Origin: Streptomyces sp. CB02959
GTDB lineage: Bacteria; Actinomycetota; Actinomycetes; Streptomycetales; Streptomycetaceae
Direction of reading: 5' to 3'
Assembly: GCF_002803155.1 (NCBI RefSeq)
Contig: NZ_NNBP01000007.1
Span: 297,592 to 361,591 of the forward strand
DNA length: 64,000 bases
A model generated the notes under the pieces. It ran no database searches, had not been told where the DNA came from, and was given only the letters and a program-made list of their open reading frames with translations. A program made the translations under genes and the position numbers. Position 1 is the first letter of the stretch. Each line of letters begins with the position of its first letter. Positions 18,838 to 27,127 of this stretch are shown piece after piece.

Positions 18838-20034
18838 ATGGCCGCCACTCACACCCAGAACTGGCCCACACCCCGTGACGTCGTCGCCCGCCTGCGCAAA
18901 CGCTGGGACCGCGGCGACTACCTCACCCAGCTCGCCGACGGCGCCGCATGGGAACCACTCGACGTCCCCCTGCGGGGCCCGAAGGCCGGCGACATCACCC
19001 AGCACTACGACCAAGTCCTTGCCTGGGCCACGTCGTGGGCTCCCGGAGCCAACCGGCGCATGCGCATTGAGTACCGGCAGCTCGGCGGACGCCTAGCCGG
19101 CGTGAACAGGGTCCCCGCCCGGGTCTGGATCGAACGCCGCGAAGACCTGTGGACCCTCCTGGGCGTTACCAGCACGGTCAACCGCTACGCATCCCTCCTG
19201 GCCGCTGCCCGCGAAATGCTGCCCCCGCTGGCCGCATGGATGGCCGTGCACCCGATGAAGGTCGTCCAACGGGAAGCCGACTGGCCACGGCTCCAAGCCA
19301 CCATCGGGTGGATCACCGACTACCGCGGCCCTGCCGTCTACCTGCGCCAGCTCGACGTACCCGGCGTGGACACCAAGTTCATCGAGCACCACCGCGCCAT
19401 CCTCACCACCCTGCTCGAGCACTGCCTCCCTGACGACCGCATCGATACCGAGGCTGCCCGTACCGACTTCGCCGCTCGCTTTCACTTCCTGCGTAAACCC
19501 GCCTACCTGCGTTTCCGCCTGCTCGGCGGCGCGTCCCTGGCGGGCTTCAACGAGCTCACGGTCCGTGTTGACGAATTCACCGCAAGGCCACCCGGCGTCA
19601 CGACCGTGTATGTCGTCGAGAACGAAACCACCTATCTGGCCTTCCCTAGCCAGCCCCACAGCATCGTCATCCACGGTGGCGGCTATGCCGTCACTCAACT
19701 CTCCGCCCTGCCCTGGCTGCAGGATGTCCGCCTGATCTACTGGGGTGACCTAGACACTCACGGCCTCACCATCCTCGACCGGCTACGCCGAGCCTTCCCG
19801 CACGCCCGGTCCATCCTGATGGACAGGAACGTGCTGCTGGAGCACCGCAGCCAATGGGTGAAGGAAGAAACCCCCACCCACGAGCACCTCACCACGCTCA
19901 CACCAGAAGAAGCCGATCTCCACGAAAGCCTCGTGGAGGGCGAGTTCGGCCATAATGCGCGACTGGAACAGGAACGCGTGCGCTACCACCTGCTCGAGAA
20001 GGCCCTCAAAGACCTACGCCAAGAGCCGAAGTGA
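18838..20034 (+). CDS. jetD: Wadjet nuclease JetD (DUF3322/DUF2220, Toprim)
   Basis: Nuclease subunit that cleaves circular DNA once the complex is loaded. The 398 residues have an N-terminal DUF3322 domain (about 1-190) and a C-terminal DUF2220/Toprim domain. Toprim metal ligands are visible as the Glu in VYVVENETTYLAF (about 260) and the DxD in IYWGDLDTHG (about 298-307). A further acidic region (EEADLHESLVEGEFGHNARLEQE) lies near the end. It completes jetABCD with no missing component, so the system is probably functional. Confidence 0.95.
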   Translation: MAATHTQNWPTPRDVVARLRKRWDRGDYLTQLADGAAWEPLDVPLRGPKAGDITQHYDQVLAWATSWAPGANRRMRIEYRQLGGRLAGVNRVPARVWIERREDLWTLLGVTSTVNRYASLLAAAREMLPPLAAWMAVHPMKVVQREADWPRLQATIGWITDYRGPAVYLRQLDVPGVDTKFIEHHRAILTTLLEHCLPDDRIDTEAARTDFAARFHFLRKPAYLRFRLLGGASLAGFNELTVRVDEFTARPPGVTTVYVVENETTYLAFPSQPHSIVIHGGGYAVTQLSALPWLQDVRLIYWGDLDTHGLTILDRLRRAFPHARSILMDRNVLLEHRSQWVKEETPTHEHLTTLTPEEADLHESLVEGEFGHNARLEQERVRYHLLEKALKDLRQEPK

Positions 20035-20413
20035 CCAACCCCCGTACCTGGCCAGTAGCCGGAGCCCAGTAACTGGGGCGTCGCCACCGTTCTGTCGCGC
20101 CCACTGACGCTGACCGGACTGTCTTGTGGTGGAGGCGTTCGCGGTCGCGGCGAGCGCTGTCTCCAGATCAGGCCACTTCCTGCGGCGCAGACACGGCGCC
20201 GGCGCCGCACGGTTCGATCGGCTGACGTCTCAAGGGCTACGCGGCAACCAGCCTTGCTGCTAGAGGAGTTGAGGTGTCCCCTCTTTTCGGGGCAGGCGTT
20301 CGAAGTGAATGATGGGCTGGTCGCGTGCCAGTTCGGTACGCCGCTCGTTAGGCAGCGCACCAGAAGCGCCTGGCACGCAAGGCGCTTCGGGGCTCACGGC
20401 AGGAGAGACAGCG
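20035..20413 (+). promoter_or_regulatory. Leader region of DUF5131 gene with perfect hairpin
   Basis: This is a 380-bp gap without coding potential. At 20363-20388 GAAGCGCCT pairs perfectly with AGGCGCTTC over an 8-nt loop, ending about 12 bp before the AGGAGAG ribosome-binding site of the next gene. A smaller CCCC-TCTTTTC-GGGG hairpin lies at 20278-20291. Because the 9-bp hairpin is close to the start, translational or RNA-based control is possible; an ordinary operator is the alternative. Confidence 0.5.
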
Positions 20414-21169
20414 ATGGGCGATCGAAGCGCGATCGAGTGGACCGAAGCCACCTGGAACCCCACGACAGGCTGCGATCGCATCACACCAGGGTGCGACAAC
20501 TGCTACGCCTTAGTCCTGGCTAGACGCCTCAAGGCGATGGGGACGGCCAAGTATCAGAACGATGGTGACACTCGAACCTCAGGCCCTGGCTTCGGACTCA
20601 CGCTGCACCCGGGAGTGCTCGGGGTTCCCTTCAGCTGGAAGGCGCCCCGCATGGTCTTCGTGAACTCGATGAGCGATCTCTTCCACGCGAAGGTTCCCAT
20701 GGCCTTTGTGGAACAGGTATTTCAGGTCATCGCGGAGACACCACAGCACACGTACCAGCTCCTCACCAAGCGTGCCAGGCGCCTGCGTCGCCTTGCTGGG
20801 CGTCTCGATTGGCCGCCCAATCTCTGGATGGGGGTATCCGTCGAATCGGAAGACCAGCTCGACCGCATCGACGATCTCCGTCAAGTCCCCGCCGCTGTTC
20901 GCTTCCTCTCCTGCGAGCCGCTCCTGGGGCCCCTCTCTGACCTCGACCTCCAGGGCATCGGCTGGGTGATTGCCGGCGGCGAATCCGGCCCCAACCATCG
21001 GCCGCTGAAGGAGGAATGGGTTACAGAGGTCCGCGACATCTGCCGCGAAGCCGATGTGCCGTTCTTCTTCAAGCAGTGGGGAGGCCGTACGCCGAAGGCC
21101 GGCGGTCGAGAGCTAGCTGGCGAGACCTGGTCGGAGATGCCTGTCGGGCTTCAGCCCTCGATGGTGTGA
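20414..21169 (+). CDS. DUF5131 / phage Gp37-Gp68-like three-Cys-motif protein
   Basis: This 251-residue protein begins with SAIEWTEATWNPTTGCDRIT, then PGCDNCYA. The three cysteines (C-x7-C-x2-C) and the TWNP motif define the Gp37/Gp68 family, which is related to radical-SAM-like iron-sulfur proteins and is found in phages and defence islands. Later conserved segments are NSMSDLFH, LLTKRARRL, LWMGVSVES, CEPLLGPL and WVIAGGESG...FFFKQWGG. The ATG at 20414 has AGGAGAG 7 nt upstream. The next gene encodes TcmP, the partner known to co-occur with this family. The biochemical role is not established; a nucleic-acid or nucleotide modification role next to Wadjet is inference. Confidence 0.9.
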   Translation: MGDRSAIEWTEATWNPTTGCDRITPGCDNCYALVLARRLKAMGTAKYQNDGDTRTSGPGFGLTLHPGVLGVPFSWKAPRMVFVNSMSDLFHAKVPMAFVEQVFQVIAETPQHTYQLLTKRARRLRRLAGRLDWPPNLWMGVSVESEDQLDRIDDLRQVPAAVRFLSCEPLLGPLSDLDLQGIGWVIAGGESGPNHRPLKEEWVTEVRDICREADVPFFFKQWGGRTPKAGGRELAGETWSEMPVGLQPSMV

Positions 21170-21237
21170 GCGAAAGGTCCCAGCCAATGGCTGTACGCGG
21201 TCTGGTGCCGGTTGAAAACGCTGTGTGACCCTCGGTG

Positions 21238-21255
21238 GCGGAGAGCAGTCTCCGC
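21238..21255 (+). promoter_or_regulatory. Perfect hairpin directly before the tcmP ribosome-binding site
   Basis: GCGGAGA pairs with TCTCCGC over a 4-nt loop, ending 5 nt before GGAGGG (21261) of tcmP. The upstream partner gene also has a perfect hairpin just before its ribosome-binding site, but the stems differ in sequence. Confidence 0.5.
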
Positions 21256-21269
21256 AACGGGGAGGGAAC

Positions 21270-22379
21270 ATGGCTGTACCGAAAGCTGTCGTGTGGCCAC
21301 GAGACCCGCATACGGCAGCCAAGCACGACCTGCTCAAGAAGTACCTGCAGCCCTGGGCGCCCATTCTGTTGACCCACCACGACAGCGTCACCTACGCGGA
21401 GGGCTTCGCCGGCCCCGGCGTCTACGAAGGTGGCGAACCTGGGTCGCCTGTCGTCGCCCACCAGGTCTTCGCGGAGGCCCTGCAGCAACGCCCCAAGAGG
21501 GTCCGCCTGGTCCTCGTCGAAGAGGACGCCCGTCGGGTGGAGAAGCTGCAGCGTCAGTTGACACTCGCGCGCCAGCACACTCCCGATGAGATCAGCGCCC
21601 GCATGCAGAGTGAGCTCCACACCGGAACCTGCCACCCCATATTGCTCGACAGGCTTCGCGCGGGTGGGCACCTCGGCAAGCCGCTCTTCGTGCTGCTGGA
21701 CAGCTACGGCGGCCCAGACATCCCATTCTCTCTGTTGCAGCAGCTGGCTCAGTACAAGCGAACCGAGGTCATGCTGACCTTCGTCCCCAACTTCCTCACC
21801 CGCTTCGCCGCGAAGAACGACGGCCACCGGGGCGCCGGCGACGCCGCGTTCGGCGGCACCGAATGGCATGGCGTGTTCACGCAACCCGCGGGACGCAAGT
21901 TCGCATACCTGCGTGATCGGTATCGCGAGTCGATCAAACGTGCCGGATTCACCTACACCCTCCACTTCGAGATGGTGGATGAAGGCGGGCACCCGCTCTA
22001 CCTCCTCTACGGGACCCGACACGAGTTGGGCGTAGAGAAGATGAAGGACGCCATGTGGAGTGTCGATCCCGCCTACGGCATCCAGTACCGGGATCCCAAG
22101 GACGTGCAACAGCAAGCCCTGGACCTGCAGTTCGAACCCAACACGGACCCACTGCGCCGCATGCTCTTGGAGTTCATCGCCGAGAGTCCCGCTGGGCGGG
22201 CGGTTGAGGACCTCCAGCAGTACACGCTACTTGAGACCGTCTACCGTCCCGCCCAGGTCGTCTCGCTCATCGAGAAGATGCGAGACGACGAGGCCGTCGC
22301 CACAGAGCCGCGTCGTATCACCAAGAAGACCCAGGTGTTCCCGTACGCCAAGAAACCTGGACAATGCGAGCTCTTTTAG
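21270..22379 (+). CDS. tcmP: Three-Cys-motif partner protein TcmP
   Basis: Partner of the preceding DUF5131 protein, 369 residues. Family features are the early SVTYAEGFAGPGVYEGGEPG segment and FVLLDSYGGPD in the middle. The latter resembles the D-P-x-G/Y motifs of DNA-methyltransferase-like folds, with Ser in place of the usual Pro. An LTFVPNFLTRF segment follows. The ATG at 21270 has GGAGGG 3 nt upstream; an upstream in-frame codon lacks such a site. The gene pair is separated by 100 bp containing a hairpin. It converges on and overlaps by 4 nt the stop of the CoiA-like gene. Function is unknown; methyltransferase-like activity is a hypothesis. Confidence 0.88.
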   Translation: MAVPKAVVWPRDPHTAAKHDLLKKYLQPWAPILLTHHDSVTYAEGFAGPGVYEGGEPGSPVVAHQVFAEALQQRPKRVRLVLVEEDARRVEKLQRQLTLARQHTPDEISARMQSELHTGTCHPILLDRLRAGGHLGKPLFVLLDSYGGPDIPFSLLQQLAQYKRTEVMLTFVPNFLTRFAAKNDGHRGAGDAAFGGTEWHGVFTQPAGRKFAYLRDRYRESIKRAGFTYTLHFEMVDEGGHPLYLLYGTRHELGVEKMKDAMWSVDPAYGIQYRDPKDVQQQALDLQFEPNTDPLRRMLLEFIAESPAGRAVEDLQQYTLLETVYRPAQVVSLIEKMRDDEAVATEPRRITKKTQVFPYAKKPGQCELF

Positions 22380-23737
22380 GGCTGATACGCCGCGTTGGTG
22401 CGGTCCACAGCCTGAGCCTTGCGCGCGGCGGCGAAAACAGCCCTGCGGGCACTGAACGAGTCGTGGGCTGAGCGCAGCCATGGGTGGGTGGCCAGAGCAG
22501 CGGCCAGTCGCCTGCACTCTTCCTGGGCTGCGAGCCACCTCTCCCGTTCTGCAGGCGTGAAATCGGCCCGTCCCGCCGCGATGTCCGCTCCCGTCGGGAG
22601 AGCGTCGGCGAGTACCGCAAGGCGCTGAAGTGCGGAGTCCAACGCCAGTCTCGCCGCCACCACATCGCCGGGAACCTCCCAGCCGTGCACCGTCCACACG
22701 GACCTGTACTCCGGCGGCGGTTCTTTCGACAGCCAGTCGGAGGCGTCGATGGGGTCACCGTTATCACGGGGGCGCCCGAGCTCCGCGCGAATCCCGGTGT
22801 CCTCGCCATAGTGGCAGTGCGGGTCGGGCGGGAGCGGCTCGGCGGGGAGAATCGTGGCGGCCGAGTCGGTAGCCGACGCCGGCAGATAGGGATCCGGTTC
22901 CGGGCGGCCCTGCAGGAACTCCTCCTTGTCCGACGGCTTCACCCACATGTGCCAGCCACGCCGCCGTCCGGTGCGTGCTCGCATGAACAGCGTCACGAGC
23001 TCGCCCGCGGCCGTCATGCGCACCATGTCGTCGTAGTGCGCCTGCGTCGATTCCCAGGTGGCATGCCAGCCACCGCAGCGCGTACCCGTCTTGGGGCATG
23101 CGCGTTGCGTGGCCCAGTCGCAGCGGACCATGCGCAACGCCTTCACCCCTCCTCGGACGCGCAAGGCGTCCCGGCCGCCGACGTCCTGCCATCGCTGGAC
23201 GTTCAGCCTGGCCCAGGGCGCCCGATCAATGGCAAGGGAGTTCTCGTTCGTCACAAGCCACAGCGGTGTCAGGCCGTCGTCCACCGCAGTGCGCTTCCTC
23301 GTGTCCACGGAACCGCTCGCGATCGGTGAGATCTGGATCTCGTAGCCGATCTTCTTTCCGCTGGCCCCGGCGACCGTCACATCCGTACGCCGCCGACCAT
23401 GTACGGCTCGGTCTTCGACGGTGACACCGAAGCCCTCACGGCCTGCTGTCTCGGCGGTGTGGTTCTTGAGCGCCTTGTGCAGCTCGCTCTCGCCCGCTGT
23501 TTCGGCGACCTCGCCCCTGGTCACGTGCCGGGCGTGGTAGCGGCCGTTCTTCTCGACGATCGTCATGAACCCCGGGCAGACGGTGCCGTATTCGTGGGCT
23601 CCGAGGCAGTAGAGAAGGTCGGGCTTGTAGTTGCGGTGAATTTCCTGAAGGAGTCCAGGGCGGTCCGGGTGGCCCAGGTCTGATGCACTCAAGTCGATAG
23701 TGATCCCGTAACCGCGATGCAGCACGTTGTGGGTCAT
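22376..23737 (-). CDS. CoiA-like nuclease-domain protein
   Basis: Predicted nuclease of 453 residues. The region 84-140 reads ESELHKALKNHTAE, then RRRTDV and YEIQIS. This is the PD-(D/E)xK-type core of competence protein CoiA-like families, with D119, E133 and Q135 in the E-x-Q variant. The downstream RKRTAVDDGLTPLWLVT strand is also typical. A Cys-containing segment (CPKTGTRCGGWH) and a long Glu/Arg-rich C-terminus follow. The ATG at 23737 begins MTHNVLHRGYG; the ribosome-binding site is weak. Its tail overlaps the tcmP stop by 4 nt in convergent orientation. Location beside Wadjet and DUF5131/TcmP favours a defence role over natural competence, which is inference. Confidence 0.72.
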   Translation of the reverse strand: MTHNVLHRGYGITIDLSASDLGHPDRPGLLQEIHRNYKPDLLYCLGAHEYGTVCPGFMTIVEKNGRYHARHVTRGEVAETAGESELHKALKNHTAETAGREGFGVTVEDRAVHGRRRTDVTVAGASGKKIGYEIQISPIASGSVDTRKRTAVDDGLTPLWLVTNENSLAIDRAPWARLNVQRWQDVGGRDALRVRGGVKALRMVRCDWATQRACPKTGTRCGGWHATWESTQAHYDDMVRMTAAGELVTLFMRARTGRRRGWHMWVKPSDKEEFLQGRPEPDPYLPASATDSAATILPAEPLPPDPHCHYGEDTGIRAELGRPRDNGDPIDASDWLSKEPPPEYRSVWTVHGWEVPGDVVAARLALDSALQRLAVLADALPTGADIAAGRADFTPAERERWLAAQEECRRLAAALATHPWLRSAHDSFSARRAVFAAARKAQAVDRTNAAYQP

Positions 23738-23853
23738 GTTTTCAGAGTAAGTCCTGCCTCTGACAATGGAGTTGGCTGATGTATCGGGGCTGGTCGATGA
23801 CGGTGGCTGCATCGGTGAGCAGGCCCGCCGCAGCTCGCATCGCCTTGTCCCCT

Positions 23854-24190
23854 TGTTCCGTGCACTTGCTGTCGTCAGTGGGCGTCAACTGTCGAAGAGT
23901 CCCGACTGTCGGTCAGGTTCGAACACAGGAGGTCCACGGATCTTTAGGGGTAGGAGGATGAGGGGGTGCTGTCCCGGGTCCGGGGTCTGACTCATGAGAC
24001 GTTTGACCGGAGTGTCTTGATCACACAGTGTCGACCGTTGGTCGGGGATGGTGCGCTGTCGGTACCGGGCTGACGGGGTGTGTCTCGATAGGGGCTTGCC
24101 GATCAATGAGGCGTCATCACAATTCTGACCGCCCGACGCGGCCCGGTGCCGGCAACGCGATACGCCGATCGGACTGGAAGGAGAAGGGGC
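23854..24190 (+). ncRNA. Candidate bridge RNA region of IS110 copy 1
   Basis: Non-coding 5' region of the element, conserved in sequence and length with 44978-45313 of copy 2. IS110-group recombinases are known to use a structured bridge RNA encoded in the non-coding left end to pair with donor and target DNA. Small stems are visible, such as CGACC-GTT-GGTCG near 24028 and CCGG-TG-CCGG near 24143. Exact RNA ends cannot be read. Confidence 0.4.
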
Positions 24191-25302
24191 ATGTCCACAA
24201 CGAACATGTCCAGTACGTTGCCTTCCCCGCAGCCCCGCCGTCGCCGCCTTGCGGGGGAGGTGGTGCTGGGAGTGGACACACACCGGGATGCTCATGTGGC
24301 TGCGGTGCTTTCGCCGGTGGGGGCGGTGATCGGAACCGATGAGTTCCCGGCCACCGCGGCTGGATACCGTGCCCTGCGTGGGCCAGGAAGCTGGGCGCGG
24401 TGGGAAGAGCCGGGGTTGAGGGAACCGGTTCCTTCGGTGCGGCCCTGTCCCGCTTTCTGCTGGCCCAGGGCGTGGAGGTGTTCGACGTAAACCGGCCCGA
24501 CCGGACCGATCGCCGTCGACGCGGCAAATCGGATCCGCTCGATGCCGAGAACGCGGCGCGGGCGGTGTTGAGCGGGCGGGCGCGTGCTCGAGCCAAGTCG
24601 GGCGACGGACCAGTGCAGATCGCCCGGATGTACAAACTGACCAAGGGCTCGGCAGTCAAGGCCCGCACGCAGGCCATCAACCAGCTCAAGGCCGTCCTCA
24701 TTACTGCCGACCCCGGCCTGCGGGATGAGCTGGCCAGGCTGAACAATGCGGATCTCTTCCGTACCTGCGCCCGGCTTGCCGACGACAGCAAGAATGACGA
24801 GGACGACACAGAGACGGTGCTACAGGCCACCCGCATCACGCTGAGTCTGCTGGCCCGCCGGATCGGGCAGCTCACCGAGCAGATCCGGGACTTGGACAAT
24901 CGCCTGGCCCGGCTCGTGGAATGCCATGCCCCGCAGCTGCTCGCGGTGGTGGGGATCGGTCCGGATACGGCAGTCACTTTGCTGGTCACGGTCGGGGACA
25001 ACCCGGAACGGATGGGCAGTGAGGCGTCCTTCGCCGCGCTGTGCGGGGTCAGCCCCGTCGAGCGGTCCTCGGGCCGCCGGAACTACCGTCGCCTCAACCG
25101 TGGAGGCGACCGGCAGGCCAACGCCGCGCTCCACCGCATCGTGTTCACCCGCCTGCGTGTGGACCCACGCACCCAGGACTACTACGAACGCCGCATCAAG
25201 GACGGCAAGACCCGACGCGAAATCGTGCGAAGCCTTAAACGCTATGTCGCTCGAGAGGTCTTTCACCTGATCCAGCCCATGTCCTCACCGCCCCCGTCAT
25301 AG
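24191..25302 (+). pseudogene. IS110-family recombinase with frameshift
   Basis: The N-terminal RuvC-like part (GEVVLGVDTHRDAHVAAVLS) and the rest (GVEGTGSFGAALSRFLL onward to RSLKRYVAREVFHL) lie in different frames. Compared with copy 2, four bases are missing near 24373-24381, between GYRAL and WARKLG. The C-terminal Tnp domain with the predicted catalytic serine region (GVSPVERSSG) is otherwise intact. The ATG at 24191 follows GGAGAAGGGG. Without recoding, only a short N-terminal peptide would be made, so the element is probably immobile unless helped by the intact copy. Confidence 0.85.
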
Positions 25303-25331
25303 GGGCTGTTTTGTGAGAGCGGTGGGACGAC

Positions 25332-25365
25332 GAAACCCTGCCGGAGTGGGCTCCGGCGGGGCTTC
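25332..25365 (+). terminator. Terminator hairpin after IS110 copy 1
   Basis: GAAACCCTGCCGGAG pairs with CTCCGGCGGGGCTTC over a 4-nt loop, allowing G-T pairs, and is followed by TGCGTTCGGGG. Related to the hairpins at 12696 and 44538. Confidence 0.6.
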
Positions 25366-25389
25366 TGCGTTCGGGGACGGCCCTGGGCA

Positions 25390-25459
25390 GCGGTGACGAT
25401 GCGGGTGCGGTGACCGAAGTGCAGTGGAGGGCGGGGGCGTTACGCGGCAGACGAGGGCC
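25390..25459 (+). repeat. Diverged repeat, copy 2 (partner 12820-12890)
   Basis: Carries the same ordered blocks as 12820-12890 (GGCAGCGGTGACGATGCGGG; CGGCAGACGAGGG). The stretch 25460-25770 after it shows no gene. Confidence 0.6.
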
Positions 25460-25770
25460 GTGGCCTTCACGGGCGTGGAAGTACCCGAGGCCAGGGAGCG
25501 TGCTCCGTCGCATTGTTCTGGTTGTGCGTTCTTGGACCTCAATTCCTTGCGCGGTCGCGGTGCCCCGGGGGCAAGGGGCCGTGAGCCTGCAGGCGTATGC
25601 CAGGCGGCGCGCGAGCGCGTGTTCGGCAATGCGTCGGCGCGGAGGGGGCCCGGCCGCCGTCGCTGCCCGCCGTTCCTGGCCACGCCCACCCGCCCCTTCG
25701 CACGTCGGGAGCATCCGCCCCGACGGGTGACTATGGCTGGGCATCCACCGCGCAGGAAGCAAGCACCGCT

Positions 25771-25940
25771 GAAGACCACTTGTAGCCAGTCGGTCTCGCT
25801 GCTCACCTGGCCGGCGCGGAAGTCCGCGAACTGCCAGCGCAGCGGGTGCTCGGGCGGGAGGTGCTCGGACACGACCTGAGTGACCAGGTCGTGTCCGAGT
25901 ACGAACCGGGCCAGGGCCGTGAAGACGGCGTCACGTTGCG
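25771..25940 (-). pseudogene. Fragment of an unrecognised protein
   Basis: The minus strand reads FTALARFVLGHDLVTQVVSE, then PPEHPLRWQFADFRAGQ and SETDWLQVVF. This has normal protein composition and codon use, but it has no start nearby and breaks off into poor sequence at 25770. The family is not recognised. It contains a perfect 15-bp inverted repeat (25864-25878 / 25885-25899). Confidence 0.4.
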
Positions 25941-26084
25941 GCCGCTCTCCCTCCAGTCGAATGCGGGGGAGGTGGTGCGGAGATGGTGCGCAGCGCCTGA
26001 ATCGGTCCGGACAGCACAGCGGCCCAGCTTGGGAATTGAATCCCTGAGCTGGGCCTTTGTCTATGGAGCGATCGAGCGGTACCC

Positions 26085-26245
26085 CCTTGACCTCCTCCGG
26101 GCTGTCGGTGTCGGGAAACCCCTGGTCGAGGTTGATCGGGCCGGACCACACGGCCAGGGCGGACATCTCGGCGAAGATCGTCGTGCCGAATTCGGACAGA
26201 CGAAGACCGTTGAGCGGCGGCGACGCTCCATGTGTGACGTCCTCA
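26085..26245 (-). pseudogene. N-terminal fragment of a PLP aminotransferase
   Basis: The minus strand reads LSEFGTTIFAEMSALAVWSG, then PINLDQGFPDTDSPEEV. This is the characteristic start of DapC/YbdL/kynurenine-aminotransferase-like enzymes. Nothing of the PLP-binding part follows; the frame passes into unrelated sequence near 26085. It is a truncated remnant just downstream of mtnP. Confidence 0.65.
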
Positions 26246-26271
26246 ATGAGTGCCGGACACGCACGTCGGCG

Positions 26272-27084
26272 TCAGGGCAGGTCGATCGGAAGGCGGAGTC
26301 CGTCCAGTGCGTGTGCACAGGGGCACTCCCGCTCCTTGGGAAGGAGCTTCACCGCTTCGAGAATCACCCCGCGCAGGCGCTCGGTGTTCTCGGCGAAGAC
26401 CTTGAAGACATCCTCCTGGGAGACGCTGTCGTCCGCGTCGATTCCCGCATCGAGGTCTGTGACCAGGGCGATGGAGGTGTAGCAGAGCTCCAGTTCCCGG
26501 GCAAGCAGGGCTTCCGGGTGGCCGGTCATGTTCACCAGGGTCCAGCCTGCTGCGGCGAACCATTGGGATTCGGCGCGAGTGGAGAAGCGAGGTCCTTCGA
26601 CCACCACCATCGTGCCGCCGTCGTGGGCCTCGCTGCCCGCGTCCGCCGCGGCCTTCAGGACGGCGGTGCGCCCATGGCCGCAGTAGGGGTCCGCGAAGGA
26701 CACATGGACAGCGCCCTCGTCGTAGAAGGTCTGAACCCGGCCGCTGGTCCGGTCGACCAACTGGTCGGGTATCACCAGGGTGCCCGGACCCAGGTCCCGG
26801 CGCAGGGATCCCACCGCGCAGGGCGCCAGTATCCGGCGCACGCCCAGCGAGCGCAGCGCCCACAGATTCGCCCGATGGTTGATCGTGTGCGGCGCGTACG
26901 TGTGATGACGGCCGTGGCGAGGCAGGAAGGCCACGCGCCTGCTCCCGACGGTTCCGACGGAGATGGTGTCGGAGGGATGCCCATAGGGCGTCTCGACCGT
27001 CAGCTGCTCCGCACCGCTGAGCAGCTCGTAGAAGCCGCTCCCTCCGATGACGCCGATCTCCGCGCGGTTCTCTGCTTGGGTCAC
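26272..27084 (-). CDS. mtnP: S-methyl-5'-thioadenosine phosphorylase
   Basis: Cleaves methylthioadenosine with phosphate to adenine and 5-methylthioribose-1-phosphate in polyamine/methionine salvage. The 270 residues show the MTAP/PNP-type start GVIGGSGFY, the phosphate and purine site LPRHGRHHTYAPHTINHRAN, and the signature NMTGHPEALLARE with YTSIALVTDLDAG. The GTG at 27084 is preceded by AGAAGAAG. It lies 43 bp after the GT87 gene and is probably the last gene of that operon. A relation between salvage and glycosyl transfer is not obvious, so co-transcription may be incidental. Length is normal. Confidence 0.92.
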   Translation of the reverse strand: MTQAENRAEIGVIGGSGFYELLSGAEQLTVETPYGHPSDTISVGTVGSRRVAFLPRHGRHHTYAPHTINHRANLWALRSLGVRRILAPCAVGSLRRDLGPGTLVIPDQLVDRTSGRVQTFYDEGAVHVSFADPYCGHGRTAVLKAAADAGSEAHDGGTMVVVEGPRFSTRAESQWFAAAGWTLVNMTGHPEALLARELELCYTSIALVTDLDAGIDADDSVSQEDVFKVFAENTERLRGVILEAVKLLPKERECPCAHALDGLRLPIDLP

Positions 27085-27127
27085 GCTTCTTCTGTTCCCT
27101 TCATCAGATTGCTCAGTTGCTGTTGCG

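Larger units (their letters stand above)
23854..25313 (+). mobile_element. IS110-family element, copy 1 (recombinase frameshifted)
   Basis: Aligned with the second copy at 44978-46437, similarity starts near TGTT(C/G)CGTGCA and ends after TCATAGGGGCTGTT. No terminal inverted repeats are seen, as expected for IS110. The element has a 337-bp non-coding left part followed by the recombinase gene. It inserted between the CoiA-like gene and a terminator hairpin at 25332. Confidence 0.8.

Noticed and set aside
23900..23945. tRNA-like TTCGAACAC sequence near 23914 and 45050
   Set aside because: It resembles a T-loop, but there is no acceptor stem, D-arm or anticodon arm. It is part of the conserved IS110 left region.
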